A DNA stretch of 32,685 nt from Shackletoniella antarctica (lineage in GTDB: Bacteria; Cyanobacteriota; Cyanobacteriia; Phormidesmidales; Phormidesmidaceae), in the NCBI GenBank assembly GCA_003241845.1, contig QBMN01000032.1, positions 1 to 32,685 on the forward strand, read 5' to 3'. The notes under the pieces are model-generated. The model did no database searches and was not told the DNA's origin. It saw only the letters and a program-made list of their open reading frames with translations. A program made the translations under genes and the position numbers. Positions 15,978 through 24,274 of this stretch are shown piece after piece; position 1 is the first letter of the stretch, and each line of letters begins with the position of its first letter.

Positions 15978-16019
15978 GTAGCCGCAGTTACAAGCAGCCC
16001 CAAGACAACGGCCTACGGT
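15978..16019 (+). promoter_or_regulatory. NtcA-activated promoter for the flavoprotein gene
   Basis: GTAGCCGCAGTTAC (15978-15991) matches GTAN8TAC, and TACGGT (16014-16019) matches TAN3T after exactly 22 nt. A transcript would start near 16026, about 40 nt before the ATG at 16066. The arrangement mirrors the minus-strand promoter 190 bp away, so both arms of the cluster should respond to nitrogen limitation together. Confidence 0.82.
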
Positions 16020-16065
16020 ACAAAAAAGCAGACTCGCTCATTTCACACCACTCCCAGGTTTCACT

Positions 16066-17346
16066 ATGGCTATGCACTATGGCGTAATCGTGATCGGCGG
16101 CGGCCAGGCGGGGCTGTCGATCAGTTACTGCCTCAACCGCTTGGGCATTGACCACATGGTCTTTGAGCAGCACCAGATCGCCCACTCCTGGCGCACCAAG
16201 CGATGGGATTCATTTTGCCTGGTCACCCCCAACTGGCAGTGCCAACTGCCCGGCTTTCCCTACCCCGACAATGACCCCGAGGGCTTCATGCCGCGCGACG
16301 CCATTGTGGAGTATATCGAGCGCTACGCCAGCCACTTCAACCCGCCCATCAAGACGGGGGTAAAGGTAGAACAGGTGAAATCTCGCGAAGGTCTTGGGTT
16401 TGAGGTCATTACCGACCAGGGTAGGTTTACCGCCGACCAGGTAGTGGTGGCCACGGGTGGCTACCACACGCCCAAAATTCCTCGCCTAGCGGAGCGGCTA
16501 GCAACCGATGTGGTGCAGCTGCACTCGGCAGAGTACCGCAACCCGGAATCGCTGCCAGAGGGAGCCGTATTGGTGGTAGGGACGGGGCAGTCGGGCTGTC
16601 AGATTGCTGAAGACCTGCACCTGGCGGGCCGCAAGGTACACCTGTGTGTGGGGGGTGCGCCGCGATCGCCCCGGCGCTACCGAGGCAAAGACGTGGTCGA
16701 ATGGCTTGACCAGATGGGCTACTACGACCTGGCGATTGATGACCACCCGCAAAAAGAGACCGTGCGCCATAAGACCAACCACTACGTCACCGGGCGCGGC
16801 GGCGGGCGCGAAATTGACCTGCGCCACTTTGCCGTCCAGGGCATGGGTCTGCACGGTCGGTTGACCGATATTCAAGGCACCCAGCTGACTTTTAGCGCAG
16901 ACCTGAAAAAAAATCTCGACAAAGCCGACGCCGTCGCCGAAAGCATCAAGCGCACCATCGACACCTACATCGAAAAGAACAATATTGACGCGCCCCTGGA
17001 CCCGCCCTACCGCCCCATGTGGGAACCGGAGGCGGTTGACACCGGCATCGACTACCGCAAGGCCAACATCACCTCGGTAATCTGGTGCATTGGCTACGGC
17101 CTCGACTTTAGCTGGGTTGAGCTACCCGTGTTTGATGGCCAGGGCTACCCCGGTCACCGCCGGGGCGTGACCACCGCGCCGGGGCTGTATTTCCTTGGCC
17201 TGCCCTGGCTCTACACCTGGGGGTCGGCCCGATTCTCGGGCATTGCCCGCGACGCAGAGTATTTGGCCGAGCAGGTCGCCGCCCGAGCCGGGGGCAGTCA
17301 TCTCCGTGCACTGCAAACCGTCAATGAGGTGGCGATCGGGTCTTAG
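16066..17346 (+). CDS. MSMEG_0569-type flavin-dependent oxidoreductase
   Basis: This 426-residue protein resembles flavin-containing monooxygenases. An FAD-binding Rossmann motif GGGQAG (11-16) and a second, NAD(P)H-binding GTGQSG (172-177) flank VVVATGGYHTPKIP. Conserved segments SWRTKRWDSFCLVTPNW and LYFLGLPWLYTWGSARFSGI are typical of the subfamily. The substrate is unknown. An oxygen-using step fits models in which the Nit1C cluster oxidises or captures cyanide-derived compounds, but this is inference. The ATG at 16066 has AGG 7 nt upstream. It is the only plus-strand member of the cluster and has its own NtcA-type promoter. The MSMEG_0570-type small protein often found nearby is not visible downstream. 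Confidence 0.92.
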   Translation: MAMHYGVIVIGGGQAGLSISYCLNRLGIDHMVFEQHQIAHSWRTKRWDSFCLVTPNWQCQLPGFPYPDNDPEGFMPRDAIVEYIERYASHFNPPIKTGVKVEQVKSREGLGFEVITDQGRFTADQVVVATGGYHTPKIPRLAERLATDVVQLHSAEYRNPESLPEGAVLVVGTGQSGCQIAEDLHLAGRKVHLCVGGAPRSPRRYRGKDVVEWLDQMGYYDLAIDDHPQKETVRHKTNHYVTGRGGGREIDLRHFAVQGMGLHGRLTDIQGTQLTFSADLKKNLDKADAVAESIKRTIDTYIEKNNIDAPLDPPYRPMWEPEAVDTGIDYRKANITSVIWCIGYGLDFSWVELPVFDGQGYPGHRRGVTTAPGLYFLGLPWLYTWGSARFSGIARDAEYLAEQVAARAGGSHLRALQTVNEVAIGS

Positions 17347-17396
17347 ACCATCTCTAGACTGGTGCATTGCTGCGCTGTTGGCGTTCGCGAAGCGAG

Positions 17397-17664
17397 CTGA
17401 GTCTAGGACTAGAAGTCCAAGGCTCAAAGCCGAAATCCTCTGAAGAGGATTATAAGGTTGACTATTGCAGTCTGCTTTAGCAGAATGGCACTGAATTAAG
17501 GCTGGTGGGCAGTGCCCACCGTACCGCAGATCAAGGCTTCTGGCGATCTGCGAGGGTTAATTTCAGCTTATTTCAGTGACATTCTTATAAGGCTGAATAT
17601 TTCAGTCTGCTAAAGCAGACTTTTGCTATGAGCCAGGGATTTCACTCCTTGGCGGTTGTGGCCG
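17397..17664 (+). repeat. Rearranged copy of the 237-bp element
   Basis: The modules found at 29545-29670 occur here in the same order (the GTCCAAGGCTC arm, AATCCTCTGAAGAGGATT, AGTCTGCTTTAGCAGA, then TTTTGCTATGAGCCAGGGA), but with about 130 bp inserted. The AGTCTGC palindrome and its leading ATAAGG(T/C)TGA are present twice. Terminal repeats are missing. The insert carries GGTGGGCAGTGCCCACC (17504-17520) and arms CGCAGATC/GATCTGCG. The element ends at the stop codon of the DUF2442 gene. No gene is seen in 17347-17664. Confidence 0.7.
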
Positions 17665-17982
17665 CTACGAGCTTTGCAATTGAGGATTTCGGTTTTCGAG
17701 CCACCGTTGCAGCGAGGTTTGACTTTCTCCCGAAGGTTGCCCCAGCAGAATATTCTTCAAGCTAATGTCTTCATCAAGTTCTGGCCAGTGAATGCCTGCT
17801 TGGCTACCGGTTAATCGCCAGTTGTCTCGTTCTGCCGAGGTGCCATGGAGCAGCCGAGGATACCAAGCCAGTGGTACAGCGATAACGCGCCCATCAGACA
17901 GATCGACCGTAAGCAGATCGGCAGAAATAGAAACCTGCAGAATTTCAGGGATGCTGAGGATTTCAACCATTGAAGAAGTCAT
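17665..17982 (-). CDS. DUF2442 domain protein
   Basis: This 105-residue protein has the compact DUF2442 core (ISADLLTVDLSDGRVIAVPLAWYPRLLHG, then WRLTGSQAGIHWPELDEDISLKNIL). Such proteins are small, soluble and usually encoded next to a DUF4160 protein, as here. The pair is often suspected to be a toxin-antitoxin-like module, without firm proof. Its start overlaps the end of the DUF4160 gene by 20 bp (8 bp if M5 is used), showing coupling. The 3' end abuts a repeat element. Confidence 0.88.
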   Translation of the reverse strand: MTSSMVEILSIPEILQVSISADLLTVDLSDGRVIAVPLAWYPRLLHGTSAERDNWRLTGSQAGIHWPELDEDISLKNILLGQPSGESQTSLQRWLENRNPQLQSS

Positions 17983-18199
17983 GCCAAGCCTCCAATAACT
18001 GCTGTTGGTTGTCTTCGGTCAACGTTTGAAGGCGGTTGATCTCGTTAGATGAAAACCCCTTGTTGAACTGGAGCCTCACTGGAGTCAGCCAAAACTTGGC
18101 CTCACTACTGTTGCGCTCAATATGAACGTGGGTTGGCTGATCGCGATCGCCCGCGTAACAGAAAAAACAATAGGGGCCAACGCGAAGTAACGTGGGCAT
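17963..18199 (-). CDS. DUF4160 domain protein
   Basis: This 78-residue protein opens MPTLLRVGPYCFFCYAGDRDQPTHVHIER, a signature of DUF4160, with the conserved THVHI histidines. It is the first gene of a two-gene unit with the overlapping DUF2442 gene. Function is unknown. A toxin-antitoxin-like role has been proposed for such pairs, and their patchy distribution fits accessory genes. Confidence 0.9.
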   Translation of the reverse strand: MPTLLRVGPYCFFCYAGDRDQPTHVHIERNSSEAKFWLTPVRLQFNKGFSSNEINRLQTLTEDNQQQLLEAWHDFFNG

Positions 18200-18258
18200 T
18201 ATGGTCGCAATCCGCTCTCAGACACTTCAATTGTATGCTTGCATCGCCTGAGGATTGA

Positions 18259-19071
18259 TCAAGACTGCCCGAGTTCTTTAGATCTTAGATAGGCAGCCCG
18301 CACCGCCTGCATCAACGCCGATCGCAGCCCGCTCGCCTCCAGGGCAGCAATGCCCGCAATGGTCGTACCGCCGGGGCTGGTGACGCGGTCTTTGAGCATT
18401 GCCGGGTGCAGATCGCCCTGGTGCAGCAGTTCGCCCGTGCCGCGCACGGTGGCGATCGCCAGCTCCAGTGCGATCGCCCGAGGCAACCCCACCGCCACCC
18501 CGCCGTCGGCCAGCGCCTCAACCACCAGGGCAATGTAGCCCGGCCCCGAGCCTGAGAGGGCCGTCACCGCATCCATCTGCGACTCGGGTACTTCGACTAC
18601 GGTGCCCACGCTGGCAAAAATCTTGCGGGCCTGATCTAGCTGGGCAGCGCTCACCGACTCCCCCGCCGCCAAGGCCGTTACCCCGGCCCCCACCGTAGCC
18701 GGGGTATTGGGCATCGCCCGCACCACTGCCCAGGCCGGAAATTCTTGCTCTAGCCGACACAGATCAACCCCTGCCAAAATCGACAGCAGCAGCGGTGCCG
18801 CCTCGCGGTTCGGATGCGCCAGATTCGCCGCCACTGCCGTCAGCAGTTGGGGCTTAATTGCTAATAAAACTATCTCAGCCGCATCAATTACTGACTGATT
18901 TTCTGCGGTGGTCTGCACGCCGTAGGTGTGGTGCAAGACTTCTCGCCGCGCTGCCTGGGGGTCGCTCACGATCACCGCCCCAGGGGAAAAAATTTCCTGA
19001 TCAAGAAGGCGGGCAATGAGAGCTTCTCCCATCATCCCGCCGCCGATAACCCCAAATGTTGCCTCAGGCAT
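18259..19071 (-). CDS. proC: Pyrroline-5-carboxylate reductase
   Basis: This enzyme catalyses the last step of proline synthesis, reducing pyrroline-5-carboxylate with NAD(P)H in the cytosol. The N-terminal Rossmann motif is FGVIGGGMMGEAL. AMPNTPATVGAGVTAL and the C-terminal DAVTALSGSGPGYIALVVEALADGGV and VTSPGGTTIAGIAALE are hallmark segments. I chose the ATG at 19071 because GAGG lies 6 nt upstream. An in-frame TTG at 19086 is less likely. It follows sepF on the same strand, an order seen in cyanobacteria and Gram-positive bacteria. Confidence 0.96.
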   Translation of the reverse strand: MPEATFGVIGGGMMGEALIARLLDQEIFSPGAVIVSDPQAARREVLHHTYGVQTTAENQSVIDAAEIVLLAIKPQLLTAVAANLAHPNREAAPLLLSILAGVDLCRLEQEFPAWAVVRAMPNTPATVGAGVTALAAGESVSAAQLDQARKIFASVGTVVEVPESQMDAVTALSGSGPGYIALVVEALADGGVAVGLPRAIALELAIATVRGTGELLHQGDLHPAMLKDRVTSPGGTTIAGIAALEASGLRSALMQAVRAAYLRSKELGQS

Positions 19072-19190
19072 AGTCATCCTCACCAATAACTCAACCGTTC
19101 GCGGCTGCTAGTGAAGACAATAACCTAAGGTAGCCCCCGGCACTAGACCGGGGGCAGTGATAGTCGCGTGTTAGTTAAGTGTGGACAGCG

Positions 19191-19790
19191 CTAGGCCATG
19201 CGAGCCATTGGCTCGGCACCCCAGGTGGGAGCGGGGGGCATTTGGCCAGGCATGGGCATACCCTGGGGCTGACCCATGAAGATTTCTTCTTCGTACTCGG
19301 TGGGGGTGCTCACCTGCACGCAGTTGGGCGTAAACAGGAAGATGCTTTCGCCGATGCGCTCTTGGTGCCCGTCGATGGCGTAGGTGCCGCCCGCCACGAA
19401 GTCAACGGCGCGCTGAGCCTGGTCAGGATCCATGATGGTGAGGTTGAGCACCACAGACTTGCGCTCGCGCAGAGCCTGAATGGCCTGGGGCATTTCTTCA
19501 AAGGAGCGAGGCTCCATCACCACCACTTCGGAGGTGCCGTTCATGGCACCAGGCATACCAATTACGTTGCTGGCCATCGGGGTCATTCCTGCATCAGTGG
19601 GCATCATACGTTCGCGACGGGGGCGTGCACGCCGCACCTCTTCGGGCTGAGGCTGCACAATGGGCTGGGTGTTCTCTTCTTGGTAGAGGTTTTGGTACTC
19701 CTCTCCATCCATTTCTTCGTATTCGTAGTCGTAGTCTGCTGGGTCGTTTAGGCCAACGAAGTCCCGCAGTTTAGAAAATACATTGCTCAC
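19191..19790 (-). CDS. sepF: Cell division protein SepF
   Basis: SepF binds FtsZ and tethers it to the membrane, and cyanobacteria use it (Cdv2) at the division ring. The 199-residue protein has the N-terminal amphipathic segment [14 protein letters not shown], an acidic tyrosine-rich linker, then the SepF core ([30 protein letters not shown] through [10 protein letters not shown]). The C-terminal tail is rich in M, P and G. It starts with GTG, preceded by GGAG at 8 nt. It lies between pipY and proC, the usual cyanobacterial neighbourhood, although 600 bp separate it from pipY. Confidence 0.95.
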   Translation of the reverse strand: MSNVFSKLRDFVGLNDPADYDYEYEEMDGEEYQNLYQEENTQPIVQPQPEEVRRARPRRERMMPTDAGMTPMASNVIGMPGAMNGTSEVVVMEPRSFEEMPQAIQALRERKSVVLNLTIMDPDQAQRAVDFVAGGTYAIDGHQERIGESIFLFTPNCVQVSTPTEYEEEIFMGQPQGMPMPGQMPPAPTWGAEPMARMA

Positions 19791-20390
19791 AACTTACACT
19801 CCACGATGACTATCACTCAGGTAGGCCGACCCCGTAGCCAGTGGCCGATGGGGAGCTTCATGATTCGGGTTATCCGAGGCCATGATAGCGCCATTTTTCC
19901 ATTTGCAACGGCTGTTGTGAAAATTAATGGGGTTAGCCTGGGGTTATCGGGTAATCAGCACCTCTAGGAGGGCAACTGACCGTCTAAACCTGAATTAAAA
20001 ACCCAGTGGTAGAACGTCACCGAAATGAATCGTTTCTCTCTGAGCTAAAGCAGGCCTAGGTTTCTGCGACCTATCAAGTGCAGCCTGAGATCTGGGGGTT
20101 GCCCCCAGGCAGAACTCCACTGCTGAACCTGAATTAGATTTAATACCCTGTACGCAGAATATTGAGTCCACAGTATACACGAAATCTAAAAAAAGAATAG
20201 TCGATTCATAGTCAGTTAAAAATTTTCCGGATTACTTTTTGAATTGACGCCTGGGATAAAAAATCTATTAGCTCAAGTAGTACCGTCCCAAGGACTCTGG
20301 TGATCGCCTCAATCTCCTACTCCGAGCCGACCCTTGGGTTTAGTTTGAGTTGGTAACTAGCCCAGAAAATTGTCGCCCCCCTTACCCAGA
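19791..20390. other. 600-bp intergenic region with relic repeat
   Basis: No convincing gene is present. The segment near 20075-20150 resembles the 73-bp element in degraded form (GCAGAACTCCACT and flanks). ACCTGAATTA occurs as direct repeats near 19988 and 20129 around it. The AT-rich stretch 20150-20280 could contain the sepF promoter on the minus strand, but I cannot define boxes with confidence. Confidence 0.4.
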
Positions 20391-21077
20391 CTAGGGAGAT
20401 TGGGGCCGAGGGCCAAACAACACCGTGCCCAGGCGCACCATGGTGGCTCCGCAGGCGATCGCCACCTGATAATCTCCCGACATGCCCATCGAAAGCTGGT
20501 CAATGTGCAGGCGGCTCAGCCCTTTCTGGTTAATCGCATCTGCCAGAGACTTGGCCTCGGTGAACAGGCCTTGCACCGTATCTGCAATGACATCTTGGGG
20601 GGGGATGGTCATCAGCCCGCAAATTTTGAGGTGGGCCAGCTGGTCGAACTGGGGCAGCGCAGCCTCTAGCTCAGCGACGTCAATGCCGTACTTGGGCGGG
20701 TCGGGCACTAGCTTGACCTGGAGACAGCACTGGGGAGTTTTCCCTAGCTCTTGGGCCGCTTGGTCGAGGCGCTCAGCTAGCTTGAGACTATCCACCGAGT
20801 GAATCCAGTCGAAGTGTTCGACGGCTTTGCGGGCTTTGTTGGTTTGCAGGTGGCCGATCAGGTGCCAGGTGATGTCGGGCAGGTCGGCGAGGTCGGCCTG
20901 TTTGGCGATCGCCTCCTGCACCCGGCTCTCGCCAAAGTGGCGAATGCCTCGCTCGTAGGCGGCGCGAATGGTCTCTACCGGCAAAAACTTGGTCACCGCC
21001 ACCAGCGTCACCGTGGGGGGAAGCGCCTGGCGAATGACGTCAAATTGCTCGGGCAGGGCGCTGGTGGCAGCGGTCAT
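20391..21077 (-). CDS. pipY: PipY/YggS-family PLP homeostasis protein
   Basis: This single-domain, TIM-barrel-like pyridoxal-phosphate-binding protein of the COG0325 family maintains B6 vitamer and amino/keto acid balance. The PLP lysine is K30 in LVAVTKF. HLIGHLQTNKARKAVEHFDWIHSVDS and LSMGMSGDYQVAIACGATMVRLGTVLFG are characteristic. The 228-residue length is normal. Its ATG overlaps the pipX stop as ATGA, the tight coupling known for pipX-pipY in cyanobacteria, where PipY is functionally tied to nitrogen control. Confidence 0.95.
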   Translation of the reverse strand: MTAATSALPEQFDVIRQALPPTVTLVAVTKFLPVETIRAAYERGIRHFGESRVQEAIAKQADLADLPDITWHLIGHLQTNKARKAVEHFDWIHSVDSLKLAERLDQAAQELGKTPQCCLQVKLVPDPPKYGIDVAELEAALPQFDQLAHLKICGLMTIPPQDVIADTVQGLFTEAKSLADAINQKGLSRLHIDQLSMGMSGDYQVAIACGATMVRLGTVLFGPRPQSP

Positions 21078-21346
21078 TGAAAGGTTTGCTTATAGGTGTG
21101 CTGTAGCCGATCATAGTCGACCTGCTGGCCCGCCCGCCGCAAAATCCGCAGGCGGCTTTCGAGCATGAGTCGGGCATTGCTGCGGCCCAGGGGCTGAAAC
21201 TCTAACCCCTCAACCGGCGACTGAGTGACCAGAAAAAATAGCCTCTGGGCGTACAGCGTGGCGTATAGCTCTTGCCCATCGTCTACCACGCATACTCTGA
21301 AGAGCAGGCCAAAATTTGGGTGATTGAGATAGGTTTCTGTGCTCAT
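21074..21346 (-). CDS. pipX: PipX, PII-interacting NtcA co-activator
   Basis: PipX binds either PII (GlnB) or NtcA. Under nitrogen limitation it stabilises active NtcA-2-oxoglutarate and boosts its target promoters. The 90-residue sequence closely follows the known protein: YLNHPNFGLLFRVCVVDDGQELYATLYAQRLFFLV, with the Tudor-like fold and interface residue Y32, then two C-terminal helices ending QHTYKQTFQ. It is the first gene of the pipX-pipY unit. It lies about 5 kb from the NtcA-type promoters of the nitrilase cluster, so co-activator and probable targets are neighbours. Confidence 0.96.
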   Translation of the reverse strand: MSTETYLNHPNFGLLFRVCVVDDGQELYATLYAQRLFFLVTQSPVEGLEFQPLGRSNARLMLESRLRILRRAGQQVDYDRLQHTYKQTFQ

Positions 21347-21497
21347 TCAAGTATGAAAGAAAAGTGCGTCTTTAGGACAGGATGATAGTTACGTCCGTCA
21401 AGTTCGTCACATGCATTTTAGAACCTGGTGGGCAATCTGCATGCATTCAGAGCCAGGGATAAGAGATTATGCTTAGTTGCTGGGTCTGTTGCGGGTT

Positions 21498-22937
21498 CTA
21501 CCCCAGCCCCAGCGCCAGGAGTTGCGCCCTGGCTTTTTGCAGTGACTCCTGCCATTCTCGCTGCGGGTCGCTGTCGGCTACGATGCCCGCCCCGACTTGC
21601 CCCCAGACCTTAGAGTGGGTCAGTAGACTATCAGTATGCCCCAGCAGCAGAGTCCGAATCAGAATATTGAGATCTAAGTGACCCCGGCGGTCTAAGTAGC
21701 CGCAGGAACCGTAGAACAGGCTGCGGCGCACCGGCTCTAGGGCTTCGATGATTTCCATACAACGCACCTTGGGGCAGCCGGTGATGGTGCCGCCGGGGAA
21801 GACGGCGCGAATTAGATCTATGGCGGTGTGCTGGCGCAGCCTCCCTGAACCGCCCCCTAGCTCCCCCACCACGTTACTCACCAGGTGCATGACATGGCTG
21901 TAGTACTCGACCGTGAGCAGTTCATCCACCTGCACGGTGCCCCACCGGCACACGCGGCCCAGGTCGTTGCGCTCCAGATCGACCAGCATGATGTGCTCGG
22001 CCCGCTCCTTGGGGTTGCTGAGCAGGGCTTGGGCCAGCTCTACATCTTCGGCGGGGGTTGCACCCCGGGGACGGGTGCCGGCGATCGGGCGGGTTTGAGC
22101 CATGCCATCCTGTAGCTTTACCAGCCGCTCGGGCGAACAGCTGATCACGTCGCCCCAGGGAGTGCGCCAGTAGCAGGCAAAGGGGGAGGGGTTAATGGCG
22201 TGCAGCCGACGGTACAGCGCCCAGCTGTGGGCGGTGGTCTCGGTCGAAAACCGCAGCGAAAGGTTGACCTGAAACACATCCCCCGCTTGAATATGCTGCT
22301 TGGCGCGGCGCACCGCCCGCTGGTAGTCTGCCGCCGACATGCCCAGGGTCACAGAGCGGGGATCGCTCTCTGGCTGAGCGATTGGGGCATCTTTTGCAGA
22401 AGGGACACCGAGCCGCTTTTCCATATGGTCCAGCGCGTCTGGGGAAGGAGCGAACAGCCACAGCCGTTGGGTCTGGTGGTCGAGCAGAGCAAAGGTGGCT
22501 GGCTCATACCACAGCGCCACCGGAAAGGGCAGGGGGTCGTCGTTTAGGGTGGGCAGGCGTTCGATCTCCCAGGCCAGATCGTAGCCCAGCCAGCCCAGCC
22601 AGCCGCCGATAAACGGTAGGGTGGCCTCGGCAATTCCGGCGTCTTCGCCGACTAGCCCGAGCTGACTTCCTTCTGCTAAGCGCTCGGCCAGCATGGGCAA
22701 AATGCTCCCTACCGCAGGCGTCCACACCTGTGGAAGATCATCTACCAGGCGGGGCGGGCCAGCGCAAATTGAGTAGCGGCTGTGTACAGCATGGAGTTTT
22801 GCCGCCGCTGGCAGCGGATAGGGACTCTCTAACAGGGCCACCAGGGTGGCGGGGGTAGGGGGCTGCCGCAGCAGATCGCCGTAGAGGGATTGGAAGATGT
22901 CGCTGCCGGTGCGGTGGTTGAGGGGCTGCGATCGCAC
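21498..22937 (-). CDS. Chorismate-binding enzyme, anthranilate synthase I / PabB-like
   Basis: This 479-residue enzyme of the TrpE/PabB family acts on chorismate. It has an N-terminal segment with LLES (35-38), the tryptophan-site motif of TrpE, then RYSICAGPPR. The C-terminal catalytic domain has PIAGTRPRG (from about 284), LVDLERNDLGRVC, SHVMHLVSNV and FPGGTITGCPK. Alanine in PIAGT fits TrpE-type enzymes rather than PabB with a lysine there, but cyanobacteria often hold more than one paralogue, so I leave the symbol open. I chose the GTG at 22937, 20 nt after the CbiQ stop and preceded by AGGG. A longer frame from 23030 would overlap cbiQ. Confidence 0.87.
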   Translation of the reverse strand: MRSQPLNHRTGSDIFQSLYGDLLRQPPTPATLVALLESPYPLPAAAKLHAVHSRYSICAGPPRLVDDLPQVWTPAVGSILPMLAERLAEGSQLGLVGEDAGIAEATLPFIGGWLGWLGYDLAWEIERLPTLNDDPLPFPVALWYEPATFALLDHQTQRLWLFAPSPDALDHMEKRLGVPSAKDAPIAQPESDPRSVTLGMSAADYQRAVRRAKQHIQAGDVFQVNLSLRFSTETTAHSWALYRRLHAINPSPFACYWRTPWGDVISCSPERLVKLQDGMAQTRPIAGTRPRGATPAEDVELAQALLSNPKERAEHIMLVDLERNDLGRVCRWGTVQVDELLTVEYYSHVMHLVSNVVGELGGGSGRLRQHTAIDLIRAVFPGGTITGCPKVRCMEIIEALEPVRRSLFYGSCGYLDRRGHLDLNILIRTLLLGHTDSLLTHSKVWGQVGAGIVADSDPQREWQESLQKARAQLLALGLG

Positions 22938-22957
22938 CCAACCCTGCCGCTGCTGGG

Positions 22958-23872
22958 TCAAATCTCGCCTCCCCAGACCCAGCGCGCCCACCAAAACACC
23001 ACCAGCAGCCCCAGGGCAAACCAGTCCCAAGACCTGAGCACCATCTGGTACCAGCGCACCCGGTGCTCATTGGGGCTGGTGAAGCCGCGCACCTCCATTG
23101 CCGCCGAGATCTGCTCGGCCCGCAGCAGCAGGTTTTGCAGCAGCCGCTCGACCACCGCCAGCCACACCTGGGCCGAGCCGCGAAAGCCCAGCTTCTTCCA
23201 GTTGATGGCGCGGGTCTGCACCGATCGCACCAGATTCTGCACCTCTTCTAGCACCAGGGGAATGAACCGCAGCGATAGGGTCACCGTCAGGGCAATCTCG
23301 GTGACGGGCAAACGAAACCACCGCAGCGGGGCCATCAGGGCCTCTAGGGCCACGGTGATTTCTTCGGGGGCGGTGGTCAGCAGGTAAAGGTTGGTGCCAT
23401 AGATCAGGGTAAACAGCAGCGTGCCAATGCGAATGCCCAGGTTGAGCGATCGCCGCGTCACCGTAATTGGCCCCCAGTCAAACACCTCGTAGCGGTACGA
23501 CGTCGGCTGGGGAAGCTCTGGCAGCACCTCCGGCGGGTCTTCTAGGGTGGCCATATCGGCCGGGGTTGGCAGCCGGGGCGTCTGCGACACCTCCAGCCCG
23601 TCGGGCATGACAAACGTAAGCAGCATCACCACGCTGCTCAGCACCACCAGCCAGCCCATCTGCTGCCGCCACACCCGCAACGGGATCAGCGCCGCCAGCG
23701 TCAGCAGCACCAGCAGCGCCACCAGCCCAAGTCGCCAGTAGGCATTGGCCAAGATCGGCGTCACCAAAATGCTCATCAGCCAGGCCATCTTGACCCTAGG
23801 GTCAAGCCGATGCAGCCAGGTCACCGGCTGCTCCAGATAAAGGCCAATGGGAAGAGAGCGAAGAAGATCCAT
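22958..23872 (-). CDS. CbiQ/EcfT-family ECF transporter transmembrane protein
   Basis: This membrane T-component of energy-coupling factor transporters links substrate-binding S proteins to ATPases. The protein has the N-terminal HRLDPRVKMAW motif (21-31), several membrane helices, and the cytoplasmic coupling helix motif SAAMEVRGFT (256-265) with a paired VQTRAI upstream. A proline/acid-rich insert (about 92-130) separates helices. The N-terminus begins at the ATG at 23872. No S or ATPase gene is nearby, so the vitamin or metal is unknown. It is followed by the TrpE/PabB-like gene after 20 nt. Confidence 0.88.
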   Translation of the reverse strand: MDLLRSLPIGLYLEQPVTWLHRLDPRVKMAWLMSILVTPILANAYWRLGLVALLVLLTLAALIPLRVWRQQMGWLVVLSSVVMLLTFVMPDGLEVSQTPRLPTPADMATLEDPPEVLPELPQPTSYRYEVFDWGPITVTRRSLNLGIRIGTLLFTLIYGTNLYLLTTAPEEITVALEALMAPLRWFRLPVTEIALTVTLSLRFIPLVLEEVQNLVRSVQTRAINWKKLGFRGSAQVWLAVVERLLQNLLLRAEQISAAMEVRGFTSPNEHRVRWYQMVLRSWDWFALGLLVVFWWARWVWGGEI

Positions 23873-23921
23873 CGTATCGGTCTATGGGGTCAAGGGCTGA
23901 GTTATTGATGCTGCTATCGTC

Positions 23922-24272
23922 TCACAGGGGAAGGTAATAAATTTGACCATCCAGATCCTTTGGCATACCACACTCCAGAATCATGAAAAGATCTTCTATA
24001 ACCCTCCCGATTGGCGCATTTGTAGGAATCTCAATCACCCATGGCATAGCGAGGTTTTCGGCTAGCCTTTCATAGGCATAGCGGGTGATCGTAGCAACAT
24101 CATGGGTGAGCAAAATACGTCCCTCAGCAGCAGCCCATTCAAGCACAATAGGATCGTCTTCTCCTGATAACCCAACATCTTGGACTCGGACAATGTCAAT
24201 ATCTGGATTACGGCGCAACAAGCCTCGGATGATGGTGTTGTCTAAATTTTCATCAGCCAGCAACTTGATCAT
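23922..24272 (-). CDS. DUF5615 PIN-like protein (putative toxin)
   Basis: This 116-residue protein starts MIKLLADENLD, typical of DUF5615 PIN-like proteins, with D7 and E8 as likely metal ligands and a second acidic site in LLTHDVAT. It follows a DUF433 gene with a 2-bp gap, the usual order for this type of putative toxin-antitoxin pair. Nuclease activity is predicted from the fold and not shown. Composition is lower in GC than the neighbours, which suits an accessory gene. Confidence 0.88.
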   Translation of the reverse strand: MIKLLADENLDNTIIRGLLRRNPDIDIVRVQDVGLSGEDDPIVLEWAAAEGRILLTHDVATITRYAYERLAENLAMPWVIEIPTNAPIGRVIEDLFMILECGMPKDLDGQIYYLPL

Positions 24273-24274
24273 GC

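Noticed and set aside
22938-23030. N-terminal extension of the TrpE/PabB-like enzyme
   Set aside because: It would overlap the end of the cbiQ gene and its residues do not resemble the family; the GTG at 22937 fits better.
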